The position numbers and the translations under genes are program-made. Below the pieces are notes generated by a model. That model was not told the origin of the DNA, did no database searches, and worked only from the letters and a program-made list of their open reading frames with translations. From Pomphorhynchus laevis (lineage: Eukaryota > Acanthocephala > Palaeacanthocephala > Echinorhynchida > Pomphorhynchidae): a stretch of DNA of 64,000 nt. Each line of letters starts with the position of its first letter. Positions within the stretch are counted from its first letter, which is position 1. The stretch lies in NCBI GenBank assembly GCA_012934845.2, contig WNNJ02003588.1, forward strand, positions 60,119-124,118, read 5' to 3'. Shown piece after piece: positions 33,063 to 44,640 of this stretch.

Positions 33063-33351
33063 ATTGTTCCGCTGACTGATAGAGTCAGTCAGCGGAACAA
33101 TCAAGACGAATGTTAATGTCACCGAGAACAAACGAAGGAGTATAAGACAATGAACAGGATCTAAGATCTGCAAGGTCGTTAAAGAACATACGTGAGAGGG
33201 AAGCTGATCCTAGACGGTAAACAATCAGAAGTTCCATAGGGAAGGAGTTGATAATCTGCATATGAGTAATCCGAACGAAGTGTAATTTCAAGATCCCCTA
33301 CCCCGTGTAGGGGATCTTGAAATCCCCTTCACGGGGTAGGGGATCTTGAAC
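33063..33351. repeat. Fold-back cluster: inverted LINE-B2 segment bounded by hairpins
   Basis: About 200 bp (33090-33286) is the inverted copy of LINE-B2 sequence at about 32180-32395. Its left edge is a 17-bp-arm hairpin (33063-33101, loop 5). Its right edge is a 16-bp-arm hairpin (33285-33323, loop 7) nested in a longer 21-bp-arm inverted repeat reaching 33351. Confidence 0.88.
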
Positions 33352-34307
33352 TTGTTCCATCCCTTCCAAGCTGCTTTTCGCTCTAATCACTCTACTGAAA
33401 TTACATGTCTTAAAGTTTATAACGACTTACGCATTTTGCGCGATCAACAATTATGTAGTGTCATAGTTTCTCTTGATCTATCATCTGCTTTAGACATCGT
33501 CGATCACTCGATTCTTCTCCATAGTCTTCGTCATAATTACTGCTTCTCTTTACACACTATGGCTTGGTTTTCTTCATATCTATCAAACCGTACTTTTCGC
33601 GTTTGTTCTAATTCTTCTCTTTCCCATACTTCTTTCATCCCGTCCATTGTTCCACAAGTCTCCGTATTAGGTCCTTTGCTTTTCTCTCTTCTCGGTGATT
33701 TGTCTTCTGTTCCTCGTATATTTTACTTCCATGTTATGCAATATGCTGATGACATTATTATCTATGCTCAAGCACCTGCTTATCGTATTCATGATCTTAG
33801 TGTTTCTGCTTCCAACTGTTTTGCCTCAATTTCCAATCATCTTTCTTCCCTACGCCTTTCTCTGAATCCTGATAAATTCAAAATTATGTGAATCCTACCT
33901 CGACGCTTCGGCTTAGAACCTCCCTCTGTATCATAAATTCTTCAACTCTTCCTATCGTTGATAATCTCGTTTTCCTAGGCTTCAAATTCGACAACCAACT
34001 TTCATTTAAACATGTCGTTAGAAATAAAGTACGCTCATCTACCTTGATACTCCGCAACCTCCCTCAAATTCGTAGATTGATCGATTTCCCTTCATGTATG
34101 ACTCTCATATCTTCTCTCCTTGTTTCTAGACTCGATTATTGTCTTAGTCTATTTTGCAACTCACCTAAATTTACTATTCTTTCCCTACAACGCATCGTCA
34201 ACGCAGCCGTCCGAATTCTCCAATATATATTTCAAATATATTGAAATATATATTTCAATATATTTGTATTGTTCAATATATATTGAACAATACAATATAT
34301 ATAATAT

Positions 34308-34379
<72 letters not shown>

Positions 34380-34595
34380 AAATCTTCTTCCATTCCAAAT
34401 ATATCTCAATATATTTGAAATGGAAGAAGATTGTGGGTTTAATATTTATTATTAGATGAATAAATAATGAATTCTCCGCAACCCCCGTCAAATTCGTAGA
34501 TTGATCGATTTCCCTTCATGTATGACTCTAATATCTTTCATTTTCTCACGACTTGATTACTGTCTTTGTCTATTTAAACAATTTAACTTATTAAT
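33339..34595 (+). mobile_element. LINE-B2 RT portion, interrupted by AT palindromes
   Basis: The frame 33346-33891 carries HPFQAAFRSNHSTEI, motif A SLDLSSALDIVDHS, motif B IVPQVSVLGPLLF and motif C MQYADDIIIYAQ. Motif A has Leu for Phe and motif B has Val for Gly, and a stop follows KFKIM. The sequence continues to 34215, is cut by AT-rich palindromes and a TA microsatellite, and resumes at 34470-34590 with a partial repeat of the same region. Confidence 0.85.
34216..34435. repeat. TA microsatellite inside nested AT palindromes
   Basis: The core at about 34310-34374 is a TA repeat. It is flanked by TATTGTTCAATA/TATTGAACAATA and by an imperfect palindrome with arms containing TCTTCTTCCATT. 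The block splits a LINE-B2. Confidence 0.85.
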
Positions 34596-34608
34596 GCATA
34601 ACATACGA

Positions 34609-34630
34609 CTGCACGTTCATTAACGTGCAG
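34609..34630. repeat. Perfect hairpin CTGCACGTT/AACGTGCAG
   Basis: 9-bp arms, 4-base loop. Related CACGTT words follow to 34665. Confidence 0.85.
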
Positions 34631-34733
34631 GGAGCACGTTTATGCGTGCAGGCAGCACGTTCCCTTGTTTTTTAAATAAATTATTAATACACGCATTTGC
34701 CTCGTTTTTATATAAATTATTAATATAATTTAT

Positions 34734-34803
34734 AAATATATAGTTATTACAGGAACTAAGAAGAAAATATTTTCTTCTTCGTTCCTGTAATAACTATATA
34801 TTT
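34734..34803. repeat. 70-bp palindrome with a single mismatch and no spacer
   Basis: The outer arms are 23 bp (34734-34756 and 34781-34803) and the core 34758-34779 is itself a perfect palindrome. Only the pair 34757/34780 mismatches. Confidence 0.92.
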
Positions 34804-36330
34804 GAAATGGAAGAAGATTGTGGTATAGTATTTATTATGAAAATATAGTTTATATTTAAGTTATACAAATATATATATTAGATATTAGATATATGTTTAT
34901 ACATAAAATTATTATATTATAAATACTAATATATATAATATTAAATATATGATTTATATATTATAATCATATAATGTTATATGATATATGATTATCATAC
35001 CGTTTATATCCAGAGAATGGTTAGCGTTTTTAAATAATCTGATAGGGTAAAAGTTTTATTTTACCGGGCAACCATCCATCAATTTCGTCATGCAGTCTAA
35101 ATAGTGTTGATATTTTATCTCAACACGCCTGCAAGTAGTAGTTTGTCAAGTAGAAGAAAAGTGTAGTTGTTAAAATTTAAGGTAATGTAGTATTTCTACC
35201 TATTTTGTTGATTTCAATATATCAGCAATCTTAATTTCATTACTCGTGATTGTCACGAACGATATTGTGCTCTAGCACATGCATATTAATATAAGCACGT
35301 TTTTTTATTAATTTTCGTTCTGTTCTTGTTTCATATTTTATATTCCTCTGGATTCCAACAAAGTTTCTAAACTTTAATATTTAGATTATATTAATAATAT
35401 AATAATTAATTATATAAATTATTGATTTATATTGTTCATTATAATATGAAGTTATCAATTTGTAATAGCTTTATATTATTTATAGAGATACTTATCATGT
35501 ATTTAATTCAATCTATATGTCCTTTACAGCTTAAGTGAAATCATAACTTGTTTGGAAATAATATATTTAATCATTTTTAAACAAATTTTAGTTTCATTGC
35601 GCCATATACAATCACTTATAATTATTTGTAGAAAATTGTATCTTCTCGTATTTACCTATGCTTATACTTGCGGTTATTAAAGTTTAAGCTATAGTTTATA
35701 AAGGGCTTGATATAATTATCAAAAACATCTCCAAAAAGCCTAATCTCGTACAACAGGAACTAATTATGTTATAAATAATCCATTACAATAGGCATAACAA
35801 GGAATACGTGTAACCTCTAACGTACTATAGAAGTATGGTTCGTTGAAGTGGGATTGCAATTTATTCGTATCCAAGTGTTTAAACTATTTAACAATATCGG
35901 CAAAATGTGATTCTTGCCGATATTGTACGACATCAAATAACTGCTTTTATATGTTTATATGTGACGAGTTAACCGACCTGTGCAACCCGTCGATATGCTA
36001 TATCTTCAAACTATCCGCATACATTCACTTGTTAAAATATATTTTAGACACTGCATCACTTGCATATAAGTATGCTTATTTGTAGAAAATCTTACTTTTT
36101 AAAGGTGTAATTTATTATCTACTTCAAATGCGGGAGGGATATTTGCTAACAATCATTTTTTCATTATAAGTAACAATATTTGCTAACCCGTATATTTTGC
36201 CATCGATAATAATGTCAACTAGGTCAAATTTTCACATACATTTTTTAAAAATTAATTTAAAGATATGTCAGAAATCTTTGTTCTAGATTAAGAGCTTCAA
36301 AACAATTTTGAAGGGATAAAACAATTTTCT
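34804..36330. other. AT-rich stretch, one weak LINE trace
   Basis: No gene is recognised. On the minus strand near 36020, MYADSLKI resembles the LINE-A motif LYADDLKI with the second Asp changed, so 35860-36080 may be a short LINE-A remnant. The rest shows nothing. Confidence 0.45.
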
Positions 36331-36350
36331 TGATATTATCAAATTACAAC

Positions 36351-36650
36351 AATTTTTCCTGTCAGTTCAAGATTTTTCCTGTCGGTTCCACATTTTTCCT
36401 GTCAGTTCCAGATTTTTCCTGTCAGTTCCAGATTTTTCCTGTCAGTTCAGAATTTTTCCTGTCAGTTCCAGATTATTCCTGTCAGTTCCAAATTATTCCT
36501 GTCAGTTCCAGGTTTTTCCTGTCAGCTCCAGATTTTTCATGTCAGTTCCAGGTTTTTCCTGTCAGCTCCAGATTTTTCATGTCAGTTCCAGATTTTTCCT
36601 GTCAGTTCCAGATTTTTCATGTCAGTTCCAGATTTTTCCTGTCAGTTCCG
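36351..36650. repeat. Minisatellite, 15 copies of a 20-bp unit
   Basis: Unit GATTTTTCCTGTCAGTTCCA, in perfect 20-bp register, with scattered substitutions that are shared between neighbouring units. There are no spacers, so it is not CRISPR. It lies about 170 bp upstream of the first recognisable coding sequence of LINE-B1 on the same strand. Confidence 0.93.
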
Positions 36651-36825
36651 CTCGCTACTCACGCGGATTGAACTTAATATCTCGATACGCTCAGATAGAT
36701 CGTCTCGCTACGCTCAGCGATCAGTTGCAGTAGCAAATCTAACAGCTTGAGCAATCAAGGACTTTAATATGATGACGTAAAAAAACAGCTAAGAACGACA
36801 CCAACTATGCATAACTGCAAGTACA

Positions 36826-37995
36826 GTGCTCGACACACGACTGCAGCGTCTGGACAATAATCGCCTGCGACAACAATAAATTTTAAGAATACTTCTTATG
36901 TGGTTTTTGTGCCAACAAACTAATCGCAACCTAACCAACAAGCACACATCAACACACAACACGTCCATTCAAAATACCCCCGTAGTTTCCATGTCCTTTC
37001 TCCACCCACTGACCCTGCCACCATATACATTAAACGTTCCATGTCATGTTCACTCCACGACACCCCCGTTCCGTCCTTCCTGTTTCGTTTCTCCAGAACT
37101 TACATCCATCAATCCAAAGCAACTCCATAACATCCACGATCCTTCCATTTATAACCTTAAACATCGCTTGCTACCCTATTTATTAACATTATCCTCTATG
37201 TCTCCCGTAGTCAAACCAACTCCCTCCAAATCTTCAACTGAGAGCTCTCCTATCGTGATCTTACGCAATCACGTCACTCGTCTTTCTTTACGGAAAAGCT
37301 TTCCTTATCGCGATCGTTGCACCATCGTAACTAATATCACTCCTTCCACCTTCTTATCTCCACAAGCACGTCTCGACCACGATGTTTCCGCCTTCAGATA
37401 CATCCACTCGTCTCTAGTTCCTGCCGATCAACAATCCTTTTTCAAGGACATCTCTCATGTCGAATTCATCTGCGTAAACAAATGACAATTCTTATCAATA
37501 TTATCTTACTAAGCCCCCTCTTCTGAGAATTGTTTTCAAGCATCACTCTCAAGCGTCCTCTGTCCTCTATCAACGATTTAAACAAATGTAATCTTCAACC
37601 ACTTAAATTTTCCCCGATCGTACCCTTTCTGAAATCGCGCAACTCTCTTCTGCCCGCATCGAGAAACGCCGTCGCGAATAAAACTGCGAAACATCTCTCT
37701 CCATCCGAAACAGACGGAAATTTGCAACTTGTCCACACTCGCCCCAAAATTCGATGGCGCTCCATCTACCCTATATGTCTTCTCCGCTAGACCCTTATAC
37801 CCCCACACACGGCTTCCACATCGGCCTCCTCAACACTAGATCTATTCTCAATCAATCAGATCTTATCCTCAACCTATTCACCAAGCAATCCATTGATCTC
37901 TTCTGCCTCATTGAATCCTGGCACTCAGATTCCGACGACCTCTCCATTCGCCGTCTGCTCTCTGCCGGTTGCTCACTACTCGAATCCGCCGGCCT
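36826..37995 (+). mobile_element. LINE-B1 5' half, joined to virus fossil
   Basis: ORF1 starts with the Cys cluster CSTHDCSVW, then CGFCANKLI, followed by a Thr/Pro-rich linker and C-terminal blocks to about 37480. ORF2 starts at 37754 (MALHLPYMSSPLDPY, LGLLNTRS-type sequence, CLIESWHSD) and stops being LINE after CSLLESA at about 37992. There it passes into antisense coat-protein sequence. Frames are broken in ORF1. Confidence 0.85.
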
Positions 37996-38005
37996 AATAC
38001 ATTCA

Positions 38006-39170
38006 AATGTCATTGGGACCCTCTTCTGAGGCGTCCCAGTCATCTTCACCATCTTCATTTACGACAAATGATCTAGTTCCAGCATGTAATCCTGCTAAGG
38101 CATGAATTTCTTGCGTCGACGTTAAGATGGCCTATATCTGAATTGGTAGATCATTTATCAGCCAATATGGGCATAGTACATTGGCCGTAGCCCAGTCAAA
38201 TAGCCATTATGACCCTGGCACTGTACACCTCAAATTTGCATTGTATTGAGGCGCTGGTAAAATAGTGTCTGGTGAAGCGTCATTGTCCACAGTTAACGAT
38301 GCATCTGTGATCCGCTATCTGAAAATCGGGAGCTCGTCAACGTTCGAGTGCTGACATAGCACGCTCAGGAGTAAACAGGTGTAGGGGGTATACTCTATTA
38401 ACATAGCCCTCTTAGGTATGGCTTTGAACTGGTCATCTCCTAAGAGCGACACAAACCTATTAGAATTCGTAGACACCATAGCCGATACCTCATCTACGAT
38501 GTGAAATGTAATTGGGGGTCGAAGGAATCCCCATATCGAAAGCCAGTCTTGTGCGAGCCATAGTATATCAATAGGACTGACTGGATATGGTACACGATTT
38601 ATCCAGCCCGCGGCCCATGCCCTGTTATGGGGGATAGCATTCCCATAATCTAAGAACCCATTCTCCCATTTAGGCATGAGGAGAAAGCCTGGTCTGAATC
38701 CACCTATCCCGTAACTGGTTAGCAAACTCAGTATTGGATATGCATACCTAAGGCTCTCTTACCCCTAACGCTAAGTATACGTCTTCGGAGGAAGGTAGAC
38801 CAACCTCCAAATCGTTTACCGATACCTAAATAGCCACTTAGAGTGTTCCACCTATGGAACAGAGTTTTCACAGAAGCCCCCATCAACGCCGATAATGAGG
38901 ACATTCTTCTTATTATTTCTACCCAGGTGCCTGAGACAGCGGCTTGTAGCTCCTTAAGTGTGGAGTCGTCCCATTCGGTAGTCTCAATGAAAAGCCCTTT
39001 TATGAGGGGGTTTTCCCACCTGGGTAAATACCAATACCCCCTGCCATATTCTCCGAAACCATTTAAGCGGATTAAACCATTGTCGGCCCCTATTTCTTCT
39101 CTTTCTTTTTTAATAGCCCTTGGGCTATATCAACTCCTTGTCTTTCCAACAAGAAGCAATCTTTAATTAA
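38006..39170 (-). pseudogene. Fossil coat-protein region, copy 1
   Basis: Blocks such as GFGEYGRGYWYLPRWENP, MGASVKTLFHRWN, FLRPPITFHIVDEVSA and the acidic end EDGEDDWDASEEGPND read on the minus strand. It lies next to a totivirus polymerase and is about the right length for part of a toti-like coat protein; the N-terminal part is missing. Identification as coat protein is by position and style, not by a known motif. It is broken in a few places. Confidence 0.65.
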
Positions 39171-39235
39171 AATATAAAAAGATATATTAAAATTTTCTTT
39201 TAAAATATACAGTGTCAAATAGCAGATGCCACCCT

Positions 39236-42130
39236 TAAAATTTACTAAGTTTGAGAATTAAATCAGATATTCGTATTTGATGGCACAACTCCATTTCGAA
39301 TGTTATCATAAGCCGAATGCAGTTACTTACTTCTGTTATTTTGTATTTTAGCAAGAGCGAGCGGATGATCTCTTCAGCTTGATTGCATATGTGAGATAAT
39401 GCTATAGGATGAGCAACATTTCCTAAATATGTAGATATGGCACCTATTTGCTCTAACCAAAAATTGGTAACTTGACTTCCGCGTGTATGCAATACTGGTA
39501 ACATAATATTCCGAATAGCAGTGGAAATGTTATGATCTTCAGTTATATTGGACAGCTTACTGATGGTTGAAATTATATTAGTCTTAAAATACGCCATTAT
39601 TTCGTCAAATGGCGTTAATTCAAGTGCACGACCCACTGCTACAGATATAGAATGTGTATCACTAGATATGCGTTGTTTTTCAGATTTACTGGAAATTTCA
39701 TCTTCAACAGATTTTACCACTGACGAGACATAATGGTATATGGCGCCTCTGATTTCGCTTTTACTTAGACATATAGTTCGTTCTTTATTCTCTACGGCCA
39801 ATATTTTTCTTGACCCTGGTTTATATAATGCCTCTAGCCACTTCTGATGGGAACCTAAATATTTATCTTTAGCTAAGCTGATATCTCCATCATCGATAAT
39901 AGATCTGTAATTTTGTTTCTTTAAGTGGGCGGCTAAATTTTCAGGTGATCCTTGCTCACGGCACCTAGAAAGCACTTGGGAAACGATATCTGCAGACATC
40001 GTACTTTTGCCTTGCTTGTAATAATGATTTGTCGGCGCTTGTATCTCCAATTTAGGATATTGCCAATCTACTGTGGGGATCTGGCCGGGTTAAACTAAGC
40101 TAAGCCCGCCTGCTAGCCTATGGCTGACCAACACATCATACGGTATATTAATTGATCTGTCAACAGTTCCAAACTTCGCATGGTAAGAAACTAACAATTT
40201 CCAAAGTGTGACAACCATGTGGGATTGCAATAACCTTCTACTCAATGTATTAACTTGGTCGATTTTGTTGTCAGCGCCGCACTCAGGTCAATTTCAGGCA
40301 TTGATTGTAGTGGCTTGATGATCAGACTGGCTACTGACCTCCCCAAATATCCAAACACTTGACTACTAGCATACAATATTCTTAGAAACTCCCCGTTGTT
40401 TCTGGAGAAGAACTGTTTGTGAGTTACAATTTTGAGCACCGCAGCGCGCATAAATTGATACAAAACATAGTTCCAAATTCTTGATTTACTAGATATCCAA
40501 ACGTCATCTCCTTGATGGTAATTTACATATTGAGTAGTGACAGTAGGTAGCATAAGAGATAAACCTTCAACAGCAGCTTTAAAATAATTCCAGTTCAATA
40601 TAGTATTGCAAAAAGCTGTCCATCTCATCCCAGAAAATAGGTCTTGTTTTATTTTGACTAAACCTTTAGGAGTTAGAAAGCTGATTTGAGAATTCAGTAA
40701 GGCCCTGCAGCACCAATCAGCAGCCTGTGAAAAGTTGCTACGGAAACCCATATATGTGGCAGCCTGACTAATAATCTGAAATATATACGCTAGAATGTGT
40801 AACGTTTGTTGGATATTAAAGTCTGCATAGTCGATAATCGCACCTTCTGGAAAATCATTGGATATACTAATAAGTTTGTGATTCATAGTTCTCAAAGTGT
40901 CAGCAGGGGACATCCTGAAGACTGCACCTTCAATAATGCCCGCATTACGCTCCAGGTGATCTAATACATATGTCATAATCAGGTAGTCTAATGGTTTAGT
41001 ACCATAGATTGCCCGAGATTTCTCCAATTCAAACTTTTCGCTGCAACTTGCATCAAGTGCGGGTACATGAGTCATCCAAGATATCACTTCCTCTGTAGTT
41101 ACATTCTCTAAATAAACACGTTTATTGGCCCTGATTTTATCGTTAAGGATGATAGTTTTAACACCTCCTGTGCTGCCGGAAGCTATATATCTATTTCGCA
41201 ATCTAACAAACCTCTTGACTGAGAGCAAGAAATTAAAGCCTAAAACATCTTTCAACTCGATAATTTTCATACGCTTGCTATATTCTTCATTCCAATTGGT
41301 CAAAGATGTCTGTCGGCTCGAACACATATACCAATAAGTCAGTTGGGCCACATCAGACGCTTCCATTGTTGTCCCATCCGGCCACTTCATCCGACTCCTA
41401 CATTCATTAGAGAAAGTTTGAAGCCACAATACCATATTTTCTGGTCCACGACAGCAGCCGTCGTTCATAGATAGATATTCTAACAATACATCTCATGGCT
41501 TTGTACCAAATATCAAAATAGTTAATCCAAGAGCGGTGGCATTGTATACACCTGGAGATACCACTCTAAATAAGCGATTCAATTTCACCAAGATATCTGC
41601 AATATTGGAATGGTGAAGCATATAATAGATTAAAGAAGTCAAATCTAATTGAGTGCAGCTATTGTCTCTGCATCTGGCATAAGAATATAACTCATTTAAG
41701 AAGCGTGGCTTATCACCAGCCGGAGGTATAGATTTCCATTTCAGGAACCAGCGTTTGTGTTTCGAACACTTGCTGAGCAAGTAATGCTTAGTGGATATTA
41801 AAGCGGCTTTTGAAACCGAACGCGTCGCTGTTAGGTAACAGGTTTTTCCATGGATAATGGGACAGGCCATCACTTGTGTGTCGTATACCACCAGACATAC
41901 GATTAAGTATAGTAGTCAACAGGTCAGGTGTGCTTGTTTGGGTGAGCCAAAGTCTAGCCAGTTCCTCGAATTCAACATATCCTGATCCTGCCATCTTCTC
42001 CAACAATACAGATTCTCTGACATCTTTACTACATACGATTTGCTGACTCACCCATCTTTTATTATTTTTGAAATCTATATCTTCGGCAGCATTTGACCAG
42101 TTGAGTAATTCAAAAGTTGCAATCATATTA
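39236..42130 (-). pseudogene. Fossil RNA-dependent RNA polymerase, totivirus type
   Basis: The core (40242-41486) shows the polymerase motifs in order: IDYADFNIQQT (motif A), FSGMRWTAFCNTILN (motif B) and HQGDDVWI (motif C), followed by FFSRNNGEFLR. The SG..T..NT.LN spacing, GDD context and GEFLR block are hallmarks of Totiviridae-like polymerases. N-terminal (about 41493-42130) and C-terminal (39236-40050) regions flank it, so nearly the whole polymerase is represented. It is broken into a few blocks. Confidence 0.88.
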
Positions 42131-42276
42131 TTGAAAACAAGATAGTAATAAATGTTATAATTTTTAGAAAGAAACAAAATCAGAACAGTATTTTTGAACA
42201 AACATAGTTTACATATAAAATAGAATAACATATATCTTAAATATTATTTAAATACATTCAAATGTCATTGGGACCT

Positions 42277-42805
42277 ATATGTCTTCTCCGCTAGACCCTT
42301 ACACCACCACACACGGCTTCCACCTCGGCCTCCTCAACGATTGTTTTCAAGCATCGCTCTCATGCGTCTTCTGTCCTCTCTCAGCGATTCAAACTCATGT
42401 CATCTTCAACCACTCGAATTTTTCCCGATCGCGCCCCTTCTGAAATCGCTCAAATCTCTTCAGCCCACATCAAAAACGCCGTCGCGAGGAAAACGGCTAA
42501 ACATCTCTCTCCATCCGAAACATAGACGGAAATTTGCAACTTGTCCACACTTGCCCCAAAATTCGATGGCGCTCCATCTACCCTATATGTCTTCTCCGCT
42601 AGACCCTTACACCACCACACACGGCTTCCACCTCGGCCTCCTCAACACTAGATCTATTCTCAATCAATCAGATCTTATCCTCAACCTATTCACCAAGCAA
42701 TCCATCGATCTCTTCTGCCTCATTGAATCCTGACACTCAGATTCCGACAACCTCTCCATTCGCCGTCTGCTCTCTGCCGGTTGCTCCCTAGTCGAATCCG
42801 CCGGC
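42277..42805 (+). mobile_element. LINE-B1 fragments between the two virus blocks
   Basis: A 60-bp piece of the ORF2 start (42280-42339) is followed by ORF1 end and ORF2 start (42340-42805: MALHLPYMSSPLDPYTTTHG, FHLGLLNTRSIL). The segment 42341-43380, LINE plus virus, repeats 37527-38580 at high identity. Confidence 0.85.
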
Positions 42806-43380
42806 GTAATACATTCAAATGTCATTGGGACCCTCTTCTGAGGCGTCCCAGTCATCTTCACCATCTTCATTTACGACAAATGATCTAGTTCCAGCATGTA
42901 ATCCTGCTAAGGCATGAATTTCTTGCGTCGACGTTAAGATGGCCTATATCTGAATTGGTAGATCATTTATCAGCCAATATGGGCACAGTACATTGGCTGT
43001 AGCCCAGTCAAATAGCCATTATGTCCCTGGCACTATACACCTCAAATTTGCATTGTATTGAGGCGCTGGTAAAATAGTGCCAGGTGAAGCGTCATTGTCC
43101 ACATTTAACGATGCATCTGTGCTCCTCCATCTGAAAATCGGGAGCTCGTCAACGTTCGTGTGCTGACATAGCACGTTTAGGAGTAAACAGGTGTAGGGGG
43201 TATACTCTATTAACATAGCTCTCTTAGGTATGGCTTTGAACTGATCATCTCCTAAGAGCGGCACAAACCTATTAGAATTCGTAGACACCATAGCCGATAC
43301 CTCATCTACGATGTGAAATGTAATTGGGGGTCGAAGAAATCCCATATCGAAGGCCAGTCTTGTGCGAGCCATAGTATATC
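42806..43380 (-). pseudogene. Fossil coat-protein region, copy 2
   Basis: It repeats the C-terminal coat-protein part of copy 1 (FLRPPITFHIVDEVSA, NVDELPIFR) and is joined to LINE-B1 at the same position. On its other side, at 43380, LINE-B1 RT sequence begins. It is broken but better readable than copy 1 over the shared part. Confidence 0.75.
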
Positions 43381-44400
43381 AGCGCCTTATCTTAATACAG
43401 ATCAACGTTTATCTATCTTCATCTAATCTGTACCCTCCTTTCTAATCCGCTATCCGATCTAATCACTTTACAGAAATCGCCTGCATGAATGTTTACAACG
43501 AATTACTCACTTCTCGTGACAAGGCTCTGTATAGTGTTCTCATCTCCCTCGACCTATCATCCGCCTTCGACATCGTCGACCACTCGATCCTCATCTTCGT
43601 TTTGATTACGGCTTTTCCTTCTCCTCCGTAGCATGGTTTGCCTCATATCTATCCGACCGTTCTTTTCGAGTCTGTTCAAATTCATCATCCTCTCCACCCA
43701 TCCCTATTTTCTGAGGGGTCCCACATGGTTCAGTCCTTGGACCCCTGCTTTTCTCTATTCTACTCGGCGATCTCTCTCCGTTTATCAAACCATACTTAAC
43801 GTAATGCAATACGCCGTTGACATCCTCATATATGCTTTTGCACCCGCACATCACGTACACGATATCGGAATTTCTGCCTCGAACTGTCTTTCCGCTATCT
43901 ACAAGCGTCTCTCCCATTTTCGTCTCGTTCTAAACTTAGACAAGTCTAAAATAATGTGGATCCTCCCCGTCAACCTAACATATCTCCTACCTCTGTATCG
44001 TTTGAATCATCAATCATCCCCGTACACCACGATCTCACTTTCTTAGGATTCAATTTCGATGATCACTTTTTTATAAAACCCTTCGTCCTCGACAAGGCCC
44101 GCTCGTCTAACTTAATTCTCCGTGACATCCGCCCCCTTATCGACTTTTATTCCTGTATGTTTCTTCTTTCATCGCTTATTTTCCCTAAAATCGATTACTG
44201 CCTCAGACTTTTCGCAAGCTCTCCAAAATCCATCATTATACCCCTACAACGCATCATCAACTCCGCCGTTCGAGTGCTCATACGTCTTCGTCGCTTTGAC
44301 CACACATCTTCATATCTTGCTCAACTATCCTGGCCTACCATCTGCATAAAACTCTGCCTTATTGTAACTTTTCGTCACATCGTTGTCGGCTTCCATCGTT
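43381..44400 (+). pseudogene. LINE-B1 RT remnant next to the virus fossil
   Basis: Blocks include SLDLSSAFDIVDHSIL, FASYLSDRSFRVCS, VPHGSVLGPLLFS, and a motif C changed to MQYAVDILIYA, so the second residue of YADD is lost. The C-terminal blocks FNFDDHF and RLRRFDHTSSYLAQLSWPT follow. The copy is truncated at 44400 and frames change several times. Confidence 0.82.
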
Positions 44401-44640
44401 AGCGGGGTGAATCGCAATCCAAACTAATTCTGCTGCAATGTTCGCCGTAACAGAACGCTATATACCTAAATCAAAATTGTACACACATGTGAATGTCCAG
44501 TCAAAAGTAAAAATGACATTGCTGAAAGTCTTGCTTCACCATGTTCATTACCTTCGAATTCTTCATACTCACCATTCACTTGGTATGGCCGTTCAATACC
44601 ACATAATCCCTATTTTCTTCCATATCCGCTGAGGAAGTTA
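44401..44640. other. No gene recognised
   Basis: Short unassigned stretch between a LINE-B1 end and an older LINE RT. Confidence 0.5.

Larger units (their letters stand above)
37996..42280 (-). mobile_element. Fossil of a totivirus-like dsRNA virus (Ghabrivirales), main block
   Basis: This is a non-retroviral virus copy in the genome. On the minus strand it holds a long RdRp region (39236-42130) and then a coat-protein region (38006-39170). A 24-bp coat-protein end also lies at 42257-42280, before the RdRp, in the natural virus order. The block therefore looks like parts of two genomes head to tail. It is bounded on both sides by LINE-B1 sequence. It is broken, with about four to six interruptions in all, yet long stretches stay readable, so it is of moderate age rather than ancient. 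Confidence 0.85.

Noticed and set aside
36351-36650. 20-bp repeat array considered as CRISPR or as a repetitive protein gene
   Set aside because: There are no unique spacers between units, the host is an animal, and 20 is not a multiple of three, so the open frames across it are by-products of the repeat.
37996-43380. Virus fossil as a retrovirus or as a host gene
   Set aside because: The polymerase has GDD and SG..T..NT.LN motifs of dsRNA virus RdRps, not the YxDD of reverse transcriptases, and no LTR or integrase lies nearby.
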